Made by a program: the position numbers and the translations under genes. Below are positions 12,905 through 23,934 of a DNA stretch of 64,000 bases, one piece after another. The stretch's first letter is position 1; every line of letters begins with the position of its first letter. The DNA is from Lumnitzera littorea (lineage: Eukaryota > Streptophyta > Magnoliopsida > Myrtales > Combretaceae). A model generated the notes under the pieces. That model made no database searches. It saw nothing but the letters and a program-made list of their open reading frames with translations, and was not told the DNA's origin. The stretch lies in the NCBI GenBank assembly GCA_024138015.1, contig JAMXBB010000011.1:86046439-86110438 (forward strand), read 5' to 3'.

Positions 12905-13744
12905 TGTTGCGAACCTTGACCAAGAACAAACAAGGCCGATCGTTGGATGGGTCCAAGCTTGTAAAAAGCTCGAAAAAGGATTAATAAGAAAAGTGCGGAA
13001 GGGCAAAATGAAGAAGGAAACAATAAGCAAAACCTACGAATAGCTCTAGAGGATATGATGCACCAATGGAACTTTCGAGGACTCACGATACAGTTCGATA
13101 TGACGTACAAATTAATCTGGTGAGGTTACTCGTCACCTAACCTTGCTTAAGAGAAAGGATAAGAGTATTACTAAGAGTAAACAAACAGTGTTTACACTAG
13201 GAAAAAAAGTACTCAAAAGTGTATTAAGAATTGATTTGATGTTCTCGCAATTACAAGTACAAGGGTATTTATACCCATAAGTTAGGCCAACCTGCCTAAA
13301 ACGAAAAAAACAAAATGGTATTTCCTAAAGAAGTAAAGATCAGGATACAAAAAGGTAAAAATGAATATATAAGAAAAACAATCATTGTGCAACGGATTGT
13401 ACACAGATACTGTATATATGACAATGCTACATTAGTGAGGTTGTTAGAAAATGTGGACAAAAAAGTACGAGCAGTTGGCTTACCCGAACAGAGATGGCTT
13501 TGTTAGTCTGGGGTCTCTCTTTCTTAGCTTCTCGGCAAGGAAGATGCCGAGTAATTGGTTAGCTCGGATACGAGAGAGTAATTTTCTATTCAACATACTA
13601 CCGAAAGATGGGCTGTCATACGGTTCGGCAAGAAAGTACTTGGCCTCGGCAGGGGTCAACTAGAACAAAAGGATTCATTGAGCTAGTCCCTTTAGTCCTC
13701 GAGCTTGGCTGCAGGTTAGGGGTCCGACAGCCTGATTCCCATAA
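12905..13744 (-). repeat. 3' LTR of element B
   Basis: 840 bases, homologous along its length to the LTRs at 18339 and 19237. The outer end is TGTTGCGAACC on the plus strand. The inner end, expected to read TGATGGGAATC on the minus strand, reads TTATGGGAATC, so one base of the terminal TG has changed. Confidence 0.9.
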
Positions 13745-13757
13745 TTCCCTCCAGGTT
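13745..13757 (-). other. Polypurine tract of element B
   Basis: On the minus strand, CCTGGAGGGAA directly precedes the 3' LTR. It is the expected primer site for plus-strand DNA synthesis. Confidence 0.65.
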
Positions 13758-13799
13758 ATTTTGGATTTGGGACCAAATTCGAATGGTCTTCGCTCAGTT

Positions 13800-14950
13800 C
13801 TCTATCAAGGTGATACGGATTGAGGTCGGCAATATTAAAGGCATTAGAAACCCCATAACCCTTAGGCAATTACAATTTGTAGGCATTATTATTGATCTTC
13901 TGGAGGATTCTGAAAGGTCATTCCGCTCTTGCAAATAATTTATTCCTCCTTTTGTTAGAGAATTGTTCCTTGCTGAGGTACAGCTACACCAAGTCTCTTG
14001 TCTAAAATTGTTTAGCCATCCTACCCTTAATCTTTTCTCGCATTCTTCTAGGAGCTTAATCGATGCGCCAGGTGACTTTATCATAGATGTGCTGAAGGAA
14101 TTATGCTCTGGCCAATGCATCAGGGTCCTCTTGTGTAGGTATTGGTATAGGAGCATGGTCGAGGGGCAACTCAGGATTGAACTCATAGACTACCTCTAAG
14201 GGAGTCTATTTAGTGGTGTCATATACTGTTTGGTTGTAGGTGAACTCAACCATTAGTAGGTAAACATCTCAATCAACCAAATTCTTACCTACTGCAACTT
14301 GTAGTAGTGACCTTAAAGTATGACTAACTACCTTTGTTTAGCCGTCAATTTGGGGTTGACATGAGGTACTAAAGAGTAATTTGGTTTCCAGCCGCCACTA
14401 CAGGGTTCTCCAAAAATGGCTTAAAATCTTCGGGTCTCTGTCGGAGACTACACTTCTCGGCATGCCGTGTATCCACACAATCTCCTGTAAGAAAAGAGAA
14501 GCAATAGCTGAAGCATCATTAGTTTTCGAGTAGGGCACGAAGTGTGTTATCTTACTAAACTTATCTATAACAACCATTACAAAATCTTTACCTCGACAGT
14601 TTGCGGTAGTCCGAGAACGAAGTCCATGCTCAATTCGGTCCACAGTTTCGTTAGGACAAGTAGGTGCATTGCTCTCCCTTATTCGGCTTAGCATTTGTCC
14701 ATCTTGCATACGGCACAACTTTCAACCACTTGATACACATCTCTCCTCATTCTTGGCTAAAAGAATCGGCTATTGAGTAGTTCATAAGTCTTTCTTTCTC
14801 CAAAATGTCCAGAGAGACATCCATTGTAGGCTTCTCTAATTAGTAGCTCCTTTAGTGAGCAATTCGGTATGCATAATTTTCCTCCTTGGAATAAGCAGCC
14901 ATCCTTCACATGATACTTGTCCACCATCCTCCCATCGACACATCGCAAAA
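13800..14950 (-). pseudogene. Integrase relic of element B
   Basis: Segment 14757-14948 covers the zinc-binding HHCC part (LSGHFGERKTYELL). Segment 14398-14718 covers the core (VVIDKFSKITHFVPYS and VVSDRDPKILSHFW, the second catalytic Asp retained). Beyond a frame change, the block usually read as DGQTEVVNRTL carries a stop and has Lys in place of the catalytic Glu. The C-terminal region, about 14000-13800, has INNNAYKLQLP and FNIADLNPY, usual ends of plant gypsy integrases; no chromodomain was recognised. Confidence 0.87.
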
Positions 14951-15159
14951 TTATAGATCCAAAGTGTAAATCCTCAAAGTACCGTTCTTTGATACTTGCG
15001 AAAGAGCATCTACATCTACAACTACGTTACTCTTTCCCTGCTTGTACTTTATTACAAAATTGAATCCTTCAAGGAATTCAACCCATCTCACCTGTTGCTT
15101 CAATAACTTGGTTTGACTTCAAAGGTACCTCAGCAATTTATGGTCAGTATATACGATAA

Positions 15160-15540
15160 ATCCTCTCAGAAATAAATAATGTTACCATACTTACATTGCT
15201 CGAATCAATGCTAAAAGCTCCTTGTCATTCACTAAGTAGTTTAGTTGATGTCCTTGGAGCTTCTTACTGTGGAAAGTAATTGGTCAGCCTTCCTATATTA
15301 GACAGTACCTATTCCAATGCCCAATGCGTCACATTCTAGCTAAAAAATTCTTTCGAAGTTAGGTAGTATTAACACCGGAGCGGAAGTTAATCTTTTTTTT
15401 ATCTCAACGAAACTCCTCTCCTCCCTTTCTCCCCATCGGAAGTCGATGTTTTTCTTTGTTAACTCGGTAAGTGGTGCGACAAAGGTGCTGAAATTCTTGA
15501 TAAATCTTCTATAAAATGAAGCCGGTCCATGGAATCTCAC
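15160..15540 (-). pseudogene. RNase H-side relic of element B
   Basis: Contains FYRRFIKNFSTFVAPLTEL and a DFRWGEREERSFVEIKKRL block (15340-15540), the RT-connection/RNase H start of Ty3/gypsy pol, followed by broken RNase H sequence to about 15160. Confidence 0.82.
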
Positions 15541-15564
15541 GTTAGCACAAGTAGTAAGAGTTGG

Positions 15565-16090
15565 CTACTCGAGAATTGCTCGAATCTTTTCATCATCGAC
15601 TTGCAAGCCTCCTCGACTAACTACATAGCCCAAGAATACTACTTCCTCCTGACAAAAGCAATATTTCTTTAACTTGCCGAAGAATCTCTCGATACGAAGG
15701 ATATCCAAGATTGCTTTAAGATATTCATAGTGACTTGGCATGTCAACACTGTAGACAAGGATATCGTCAAAGTGTACCACGATACACTTCCCTATAAAAT
15801 GTCTCAACACATGGTTCATAAGTCTCATGAAAGTGCTCAGGACATTTGACAAGCCAAAGGGCATGACCATCCATTCATAAAGTCCATGTCAAGTCTTAAA
15901 TGCAGTCTTCCACTTGTCTCTTAACCTCATGCAAATTTGATGGTAGCCAAACTTAAGATTAATCTTACTGAAAATTTTGGCTCCATTGAGTTCATCTAAC
16001 ATGTCTTCTAGCCTCGAGATTAGATACCTGTATTTAATCATGATCTTGTTTACAGCTTGGCTATCTGCATACATTCATCAGGTTCCATCT
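15565..16090 (-). pseudogene. Reverse transcriptase relic of element B
   Basis: Two open segments. 15889-16074 has FSKINLKFGYHQI; 15565-15870 has VMPFGLSNVLSTFMRLMNHVLR and then the catalytic site as VVHFDDILVYS, so the usual YFDD has become HFDD. The block ends with FLGYVVSRGGLQVD. A stop separates the segments (a TGG-to-TGA type change before VMPFG). Confidence 0.9.
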
Positions 16091-16599
16091 TTCTTCGGCA
16101 CTAAAAGTGTAAGCACAACACAAGGGCTGAGACTCTCTCATGCATAACCTCTCTCTACCAAATCATTGACTTGACGTTGGAACTCAAAGGCCTGCTCGGG
16201 ATTCATCTGATAAGCTGACTTATTCGGTAGTGCACCGAGTACTAGGTCAATGCTGTGCTCTATGCCTCAAGTCAAGGGTAACCCCTTAGGTAATTGTTTT
16301 GAAAACAGTTCGACATATTTATCTAACAACTCCTTAACCTCCTAGGGTAACTCAAGCCGCTCTTTCATTTCCAGTAGTCGCTTGACTAATATGAAGGTCG
16401 ACTCATTAGCATTGATGGCCTTTCGTAGCCCGGCTCTACTCATCACCAAAGCCTTCTTTAATCCACGAGCAAGTTTCGTCTACAACTTGTGAACTTCTCT
16501 TAGCGGCATTGGGTTCAGTGTGATCTTTTGATTGTCCTTCTCGAACATATAAGTGTTCCTGTAGTCGTCATACATAACTCTCCTATCAAACAACTATAC

Positions 16600-16870
16600 T
16601 CTTCCTAGCAACACATGGAAAGCACACATAGGCAGTACATCATAGAGAATCTGGTCGGAGTAATTCCCTATAGTGATCGGCAGAAGTATTTCCTGAGTGA
16701 CATGTAATGCTTTTTTTTTACTTAACCAGTACAACTTGTATGGCCTCGGATGTGCAACAGTAAGCAACTTCAATTTTGAAACAAGATTGGCTTATGCTAC
16801 ATTGGTGCAATTTCTACTATTCATGATGAGGGCGCATATTTGATCATTCACCTTACGGGTGGTATGGAAT
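16600..16870 (-). pseudogene. Protease region relic of element B
   Basis: Aligns by eye with element A 11184-11450 and has the same order of conserved blocks. It is more broken than A's copy and no long ORF survives. Confidence 0.65.
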
Positions 16871-16879
16871 AAATTCTCT

Positions 16880-18130
16880 CTCTACTCCTCCTCTTACAAG
16901 GGTTCCATGTTCATAATGCATCGGACAACCATGAATAATTGATTTAAGTCCTTAAGAAACACTTCCTCTTCAATCAGCTCTTTCTCAATAGGAACCTCCT
17001 CCTCGTCCTCGGGTTCCTCATTCGTACGCTTTACTTCTAACTTCAGGATGTCTCCCTTGATGACCATTGTCCATCGATTCGAGCACTGAGCAGTCATGTA
17101 TCTGAACCCTTGGCATTTAAAGCATTTGATTTAGCTAGTTTTCTTGCCAAACCCTTGTCGCTTCTGATATGTTCGGGTCGATACTTCCTCATCAAGTCGG
17201 CCTTTCTGCTTAATTCTGACATCAACCTTCCTTCTCAACTCAGTACTAGGCAGAGTTCGGTGACTTGCCTGTCCAAGTCGACTAGTTGGCATCCTCACTA
17301 GTATTTGGTTCCTTCTTTACCTCTCTACTCACTGGGAAATCCTAATAGGCCCATTTATGGTGTCAAGTTGTTAGAGCTCCATAATGTCTCGAATGTCTCC
17401 TCTCAACCCAATAACGAACCTTGAGATTATTCGAGATGGTGGTTCCTCCACTTTGCAACCGATCATGAGCATTTAAAACTCTTAAACATATTTTTCAATA
17501 GTTTGGCCTCCTTATCTTAACTTCTGAAGTCGAGTGAAAGTATCTTGAAGATAGGTTTCTAGCACGAACTTATTTTTAAGCACTCTCTTCATCTTGGGCT
17601 AAGTGTTAATCTCTCGGTAGCCCTCTCATCTTCTCATAGCCTAAAAATTCTTCCACTACATTGTGGCATATCCGAAAAACTCAATAGCAACAATTCTCAT
17701 CTTCTCATATTCCTCATATTGATAGTAATCAAACATATGCTTCACTTTCTCTTCCCAATCCAGATACTCATCAGCATTCCCAGATCTATTGAAACTTAGA
17801 ATCCGAAGCTTCATATGGTCAGATGCTTTAGGGATTTGTATACGCTCTTCTTCAAAATACCCTTCTTCCTCTTCATTAAGCTCTCTCAAGTCTATCATTC
17901 GCCTTACTCGTCCGCCAATTCCTCCACTTTGAATAGGTCGAGCTGAGTTCTGACTTCTAACAAGTTAAGCAGCTTGTAGAGTGTTTTGCGTGGCATCAGT
18001 GGGTCGACAAGATAATACATGAATAGTTTGAGTTAAATCTACTAAGAGGTTAGCTATCTCATCAAGCCTCTCGTCAGTGTTTCTGGGAGTTCCTTGAGAC
18101 TATCATCCATGGTGGACAACTCCATTGTCA
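16880..18130 (-). pseudogene. Gag relic of element B with damaged zinc knuckle
   Basis: 17656-17898 encodes the capsid-like block (LSFNRSGNADEYLDWEEKV). The zinc knuckle at 17083-17124 reads C-F-K-C-QGFR-Y-MTAQ-C: the His of CX2CX4HX4C is Tyr. An acidic region follows (16894-17097). It matches element A's gag domain for domain. Confidence 0.85.
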
Positions 18131-18322
18131 TCACTAGTACCAACATTTATAATTGGGTCTATCATTTTTCTTTACAGATTTAAAGCTCAAATAAACACTT
18201 CAGGAAATTAACAATTAACAACACAGCAATCAATTGAACACATTAACGTGCTCTATTTCACACATGCATGACAGAGTATAACAGAACTTCAAGAAAAACT
18301 ACTATAATTCATACAAAACCTC

Positions 18323-18335
18323 CACTCTACTAACA
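18323..18335 (-). other. Primer-binding site of element B (degenerate, initiator Met tRNA type)
   Basis: The minus strand reads TGTTAGTAGAGTG three bases after the 5' LTR. It is a decayed form of TGGTATCAGAG, complementary to the 3' end of plant initiator methionine tRNA. Element A keeps a better copy. Confidence 0.65.
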
Positions 18336-18338
18336 AGA

Positions 18339-19197
18339 TGTTGCGAACCATGACCAAGAACAGACAAGGCCGGTCATTGGATGGGTCCAAGTTTGCAAAA
18401 AGCTCGAAAAAGGATTAATGGGGAAAGTGCGAAAGAGCAAAATGAAGAAGGAAACGGTAAGCAAAACTCACAAATAGCTCTAGAGGATATGACGCACCAA
18501 TGGAACTTCCAAGGATTCACGGCACAATTCAATATGACGCACGAATTAGTCTAGTGAGGTTACTCGTCACCTAATTTTACTTAAGAGAAATGATAAGAGT
18601 GTTGCCGAGAGTAAACAAACAGTGTTTACATAAGAAAGAAAAGTACTCAAAAGTGTATTAATAATTGATCCGATGTCCTCACAATTACAAGTATAAGAGT
18701 ATTTATACTTATAAATTAGGGCAACTTACGTAAAAAGAAAAAGACAAAGGGTATTTCCTAAGGAAGTAAAAATCATGATACAAAAGGGTAAAAATGACTA
18801 TATAAGGAAAACAATCAATGGTACAAAGGATTCTACACATAATACTGTACACATGGCGATGCTACATTGGCGAGGTCGTCAAAAGATGAAGATAAAAAAA
18901 GTATGGACAACTGGCTTACCTGAACAGGGATGGCTTTATCAGTCAGGAGTCTCTCTTCCTCGGCTTCTCGGTAAAGAAGATACGAAGTAATTGGTTGACT
19001 CAGGCGCGAAAAAGTAATCTTCTATTTGGCACACTACTAAAAGATAGATGGTTATACGGCTTAGCATGAAGGGTGACTTGGTAAGGAAGTACTTGACCTT
19101 AGTAAGGGTTGGTTGGGATAGAAGGATTCGTCGTACCAGCCCCTCTAGTCCTCGGGCTCGGCTGCAGGTCAAAGGTTCGGTAGCCTGATTCTCATCA
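18339..19197 (-). repeat. 5' LTR of element B
   Basis: 859 bases beginning TGATGAGAATCAGG and ending GGTTCGCAACA on the minus strand. It is homologous to 12905-13744 and 19237-20089. Confidence 0.9.
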
Positions 19198-19202
19198 CAC
19201 GT
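19198..19202. other. Target-site duplication of element B, right copy (CACGT)
   Basis: Matches 12900-12904 exactly and lies in A's leader, 35 bases after A's 5' LTR. Confidence 0.9.
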
Positions 19203-19220
19203 TAACTCAAACAAAACCTT

Positions 19221-19233
19221 CACTCTAATACCA
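19221..19233 (-). other. Primer-binding site of element A (initiator Met tRNA type)
   Basis: The minus strand reads TGGTATTAGAGTG three bases after the 5' LTR. It differs at one position in ten from TGGTATCAGA. Initiator methionine tRNA priming is usual for plant Ty3/gypsy elements. Confidence 0.78.
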
Positions 19234-19236
19234 AGA

Positions 19237-20089
19237 TGGTGTGAACCGTGACCAAGAATAGATAAGGTCGGTCGCTAGATGAGTCTAAGCTTATAGAAAG
19301 CTCAAAAGAACTAATGGAAGAAAATCAGAAAGTAATGAATGACGAATGAAAGGTAACCAAAACCTACGAACAGCTCCAAAAGATATGACATACCAATGGA
19401 ACTTCCAAATACTCATAGCACAATTCAATATGACACATGAATTAGTCCAGTGAGGTTACTCACCACTTAGCCTTGCTTAAGGGTTAGGATAAGAGTAATG
19501 ACGAGAGTAAACAGAGTATTTACGCAAGAAAGAAAATACTCAAGTGTATTAAGGGTGATCTAATTCTCCCTATAGTTACAAGTACAAGGGTATTTATATC
19601 CATAAGTTAAAATAACTTGCCTAAAAAGAAAAAGACAAAAGGATAATTTCTTAAAGAAATAATGTACAAGATACAAAATGGTAAGAATGAATATATAAAA
19701 AAAAAACAATCATTGGTGCAACGGATTCTATACATGATACTGTACACATGGCGATGTTATATTAGCGAGGTTGTCAGAAGATGTGGACAAAAAGTCTAGA
19801 TAGCTCCCTTGTTCAAGCAAGAATGGCTTAATCAGTTCAAAGTCTCTCTTTCTCGGCTTCTCGGCAAGGAAGATACCGAGTAATTAATCGGCTCGGGCAT
19901 GAGTGAGTAATCTTTAATTTGGCGCACTACAGAAAGATGGGTAGTCATATGGCTCGGCATGAAGGGTGATACGATAAGGAAGTACTTGACCTCAGTAGGG
20001 TCAGTTAAAACAAAAGGATTCATTGTACCAGTCTCTTTAGTCATCAGGCTTAACTGTAGGTCAGAGGCCTAGTAGCTTGATTCCCATCA
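19237..20089 (-). repeat. 5' LTR of element A
   Basis: 853 bases running from TGATGGGAATCAAGC to GGTTCACACCA on the minus strand, with TG...CA termini. It belongs to A, not B: the B duplication lies between this LTR and B. Confidence 0.88.
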
Positions 20090-20962
20090 TTTTCCCTTAT
20101 TTGAAATTAAAGGAAAGTGGAAATGATAGATTTAAGAGAGAGAGTTTTTCTTATGGTCTACATTTTTTTCCCCTTTGAATTGAAGTGATTTGAGATAAAA
20201 AGTTGTTGAAATTCTAATTATATCCTTACTTTTTAACAACTAGTCATCTTTTTTTAAGACAACATAGTAATTTAGTAGTTTAAAGTATTTTTAAATATTA
20301 TTTTAAAAAATATTCCTTTTGCATTCTTTCCTTAAATCCAAATAAGAATATATACTAATTTTTTTGTTTTATTTTCTTTCCTTCCAAATTCTTTCCTTTC
20401 ACTCTCCACCCCTCCTAATTATTTTCCTCTTCCTAAACACAGTGTAACATTATTACTAATATACTAATTATTATAATTTATTTGTTTTTCTTGAAATTTC
20501 AAGCTATTACACTATTAAAGAACAACAATATTACATGCATTTAATTATATCCATTTCTTCCCCAATAATTTTTTAAGAGTTTTATTGTAATATCATATGA
20601 TGACCATGAACAGCCAACATATAATGAAAAAGCATTTTAACATTATGTAGTTTAAATGCATTATGCTCCCCTTATGTGAATAAATATAATAATCAAATTT
20701 TCCAAAATCAATATACATATGATCACATATTTGTTCATTGAAATCTCTATCATGGAAGCCTAATGCTTGTGATATATGTAACTTATAATGTACTAGCTAT
20801 TTCTTAAAAGATGTTATTTATTTGGAAATTTATTGATACCATAATGTTGGATTTTACATTATGCACGTATCATAAAATAAGTTGGTTATGTAACCGTATA
20901 TAGTACAAAATGAACTATATGAAATTAGATAAAATGTATGTTTTGCACAATATGATATACAA
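20090..20962. other. AT-rich spacer, no gene seen
   Basis: Separates element A from the solo LTR at 20963. Pyrimidine-rich around 20320-20440. No coding or repeat structure could be supported. Confidence 0.6.
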
Positions 20963-23929
20963 TGTTACGCCTCAAGTGCCAATGTCATAATAGTCTCATT
21001 GTGTATATTAATGATCGATGATATCCTAGGGCCTAATATTCACAAGGCTTTATATCTAAGCCAGCAGCATTTAGTTTAAGCAAAGCATACACAACAATAA
21101 TCTTAAAGAATAATGCCTCATTCACCTTAAAGTTCTTATTTCAATTCCTTAGCAAAGTGATTAGTCAGTTACCATTGATTGAACCTGACTTAGTGTTTCC
21201 ATCCAAAACTTTTATAGAGCTAACTAGTAAAAGAATAACTATGACAGTATGAGTGAAATCATGTACTTAGTAAGTGACAAAGGATAAGCGTTAAATGTAA
21301 ACAAGCAAGGCAAGCAATGTTTTTTAAAGTGTCATGAATGCAACAGTTAAAGTGCTATTTGCACAGCATCAACTAATACGTCGTGAAACTAGAGAAAATA
21401 ACCTCACTTTAGTTTGAATTTCAAAGAGTTTTTCTATACTACAACCAACTACTTTATGGGATTAATTCCCCATCAATCTGAAGATGTGCAATGGACTTCA
21501 ACTTGTCCCCTTTATACCTATTTCAAACTATCATTTGATACTTTCAAACTTAAATGATAACCTCTTCTCTTATCACCAAATTCTATAGGATTAACAGGAA
21601 AGAAACTTCAATATTTCCTCGCCATATGGTTGATGCTAATGAAAAAATTTCAAATTGTGGAAATGTAATATAGGTACAAATTTTAAGGTCGTAATTACAT
21701 TAAGTGATCAAATAGTGAATCAGAATCATAGTAGAATTAGATACTTAAGTCAGTAGCACAAATCATCAATCACAATCCTTACATCCACATTCATCGCATA
21801 AGCACAAAATAGCTAATTACAAGTACAAATAATATAATGACTAACTATCTCTTGTTAACGTGATAAAAATTATCATGAAGTAGGCCACTTATCCAATATG
21901 TAGTTGCCTAATACTCTCTTGAAAGCTGTGTCAAAATTCTAGAAAAAGTTTATTATTAGTTATATTTTAGAGTTTACTTATATTATGCCATGGCATTAAT
22001 AAATTAGTAACTTTTACTTATATATTGTTTTATAGATCTTATTACTTTATTATGTACTTATAAAGGAAGTAAAAATAAATATTCACAAAAAAAAAATCAA
22101 CATTTACTAAGAATATATTTAATATATATGGTATATGTATGTGTGTAGAGAGAGAGAGAGAGAGAAATTTTGGAATGGAGGTTTTAAGATCGTTAATGTA
22201 AAAGAACTAAGATAAGATATTATTATTATTGTATAGCTTTTGTAAATAGTAAAAGAAGGTTTTAGGAAAACTTAAAAAATATGGGAATTAGTAATGACTA
22301 TTATTTAGGAGTATTAATATATCATACTTTTTATCGTATATTTAATATTTTAAGTGAAAATTAGGTTAAAATACTAAGAAAATTAAAAAATAATTAAACA
22401 ATTACCAAGGATGGAACCAAAATATCATATCAAATATAGGAAAGCATGAGAAAAAGTTTAGGATTCTAGGAAGTTAATAGATAAGGTTTTACAATTTTTC
22501 TTTAGAATTAATATATTTTAATAAAATAGGTACAAACTTACGAAAAATATAAAAAAATACTAAACATGCAAAATTAATTTTAAGAAAATTACTACAAGAA
22601 TATCTAATTATAAAATACTTATAGTTAAAAGGACTCCTTGAAATAACATGAATTGAAAACTACAAAATTATTGAAGCTAAAACCACTAAAATAGCAAAAA
22701 CCACTACCTAGTGACGACCACCACCACTCCAACTTTGTCTAATGGAGAAGCTTCGTAAATTTTAACCCAAATTTTAGAAGCTTGGTTTGAGCTACGTAAA
22801 TTTTTGAAGTTATGAGAGGGGTACTTATAGTATTGAAGAACTACTATTAAATTGTATGTATGTCTAAAAATTATGGAAAATTAAACACATATTCATTATA
22901 TTTTTACATGTTTCCCATTAAATTTTCATAATTTTCGAACAAGTGTACAAATTTTGGTGAATTTTTGAAAAATTTACCTAATATTTTTATAATTTTCTAA
23001 TAAGTATAAATTCAAGGAAAAATTGCCACATGTTCTTGACCTTAAGGCATGCATCTAAATAATTTTTGAACATTTTTCACCACCTGTACAATTTTTGATA
23101 AATTCTTGAAAAAATTGTTAACATATTTTAATAATTTTATGATATTTACTAATTTTATAATTTTTTTACTTTCCTTACAAGTTGTTGGATATTTTTATAA
23201 TATGTTCTTGGTTATTTGACATTTGTAGAGTTGTTTTAATATTTCTTGTGTATTTTATGATGTTTTGTATGATACTTTTATCATATTTTAATATTTTACC
23301 TAATTATTTTATTATTTAATTTACTTTTCTTGATTATATTTTTTATTTTTGTTTAGTAACATGTCATGATAATGTTTTATATGTAAGAGGTATGGGTCGT
23401 TATCATACTTTTTACTTTTATTTATTATTTATTTACCTTACTTTATTACCAGTTTACTATTTGCTATTTTATAATTTTTTTTTACTTTTTATTACCTACT
23501 TTTATTTCTAGGGGCAAAATGGTCTTTTTCTCATCTTCAATTCTTGATAAATGCTTTATAATTGATGTCTTGACTAATCTCTTTTAATACTTATTAATAA
23601 TTTCTACTTTCTATAGCTTATTATATATATATAGTTATACTATTAATTTTAACTTTCTTTACTATATAATTGCTATGTTAAATTTTTTTTGTCCCATAAG
23701 TTTTCTTATTTTACTAATTTAATCTTCGCTATTAATTTTAGCGCTTTCTACTATTGTCAACTCTATAGATCCTAGTTCTATTCACGGGTTGGTATTTCTA
23801 ATCAATTATCATATTCTATGGTTATTTAGGACTATGGAGTTGGCAATTGAATTTGTCTTATGTCTTTAAGAACCTAAGGTTTAGGGTTTATATCCTTACG
23901 TTTGCTTAAGCAACTTAGCGAGTCTTACA
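20963..23929 (-). mobile_element. Divergent solo LTR of the long-LTR family (2.97 kb)
   Basis: The left end TGTTACGCCTCAAG and the right end CTTAAGCAACTTAGCG...CTTACA match the two ends of the LTR at 54934-57842 in reverse complement, with many CG-to-CA/TG changes. A CCACCACCACT patch near 22722 matches the triplet-rich patch of the other copies. The flanks are an exact duplication, TACAA at 20958-20962 and 23930-23934. No internal region is present, so it is a solo LTR left by LTR-LTR recombination (or a non-autonomous large derivative). It contains a (GA)n tract. Confidence 0.87.
22147..22165. repeat. (AG)n microsatellite
   Basis: About nine AG units inside the divergent solo LTR. Confidence 0.9.
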
Positions 23930-23934
23930 TACAA

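Larger units (their letters stand above)
12905..19197 (-). mobile_element. Ty3/gypsy retroelement B, complete but decayed, nested in A
   Basis: Both LTRs (5' at 18339-19197, 3' at 12905-13744), primer-binding site, gag, protease, RT, RNase H, integrase and polypurine tract are present in order on the minus strand. The flanks are an exact 5-bp duplication, CACGT at 12900-12904 and CACGT at 19198-19202. Joining them restores A's leader, which then aligns with B's own leader. So B inserted into a relative immediately downstream of that relative's primer-binding site. The LTRs differ at roughly one base in eight in their first ~230 bases by eye, mostly transitions, so the insertion is old. No intact frame remains. 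Confidence 0.93.
9273..20089 (-). mobile_element. Ty3/gypsy retroelement A, truncated, host of nested element B
   Basis: The minus-strand element starts with its 5' LTR (19237-20089) and primer-binding site. It is interrupted after 35 leader bases by element B, whose flanking CACGT is counted twice. It resumes at 12904 with the rest of the leader, then gag, protease, reverse transcriptase and part of RNase H. A shortened long-LTR fragment follows at 9430-9777, then a piece of integrase at 9273-9429. Compared with B, about 400 bases between RNase H and integrase are missing where the fragment lies. The 3' LTR is absent; similarity to B stops abruptly at 9273. All coding parts carry stops and frameshifts. 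Order gag-PR-RT-RH-IN identifies Ty3/gypsy. Confidence 0.9.

Noticed and set aside
12905..20089. Tandem array of retroelements sharing LTRs by unequal recombination
   Set aside because: The exact CACGT duplication on both sides of B and the restored leader of A fit nested insertion better.
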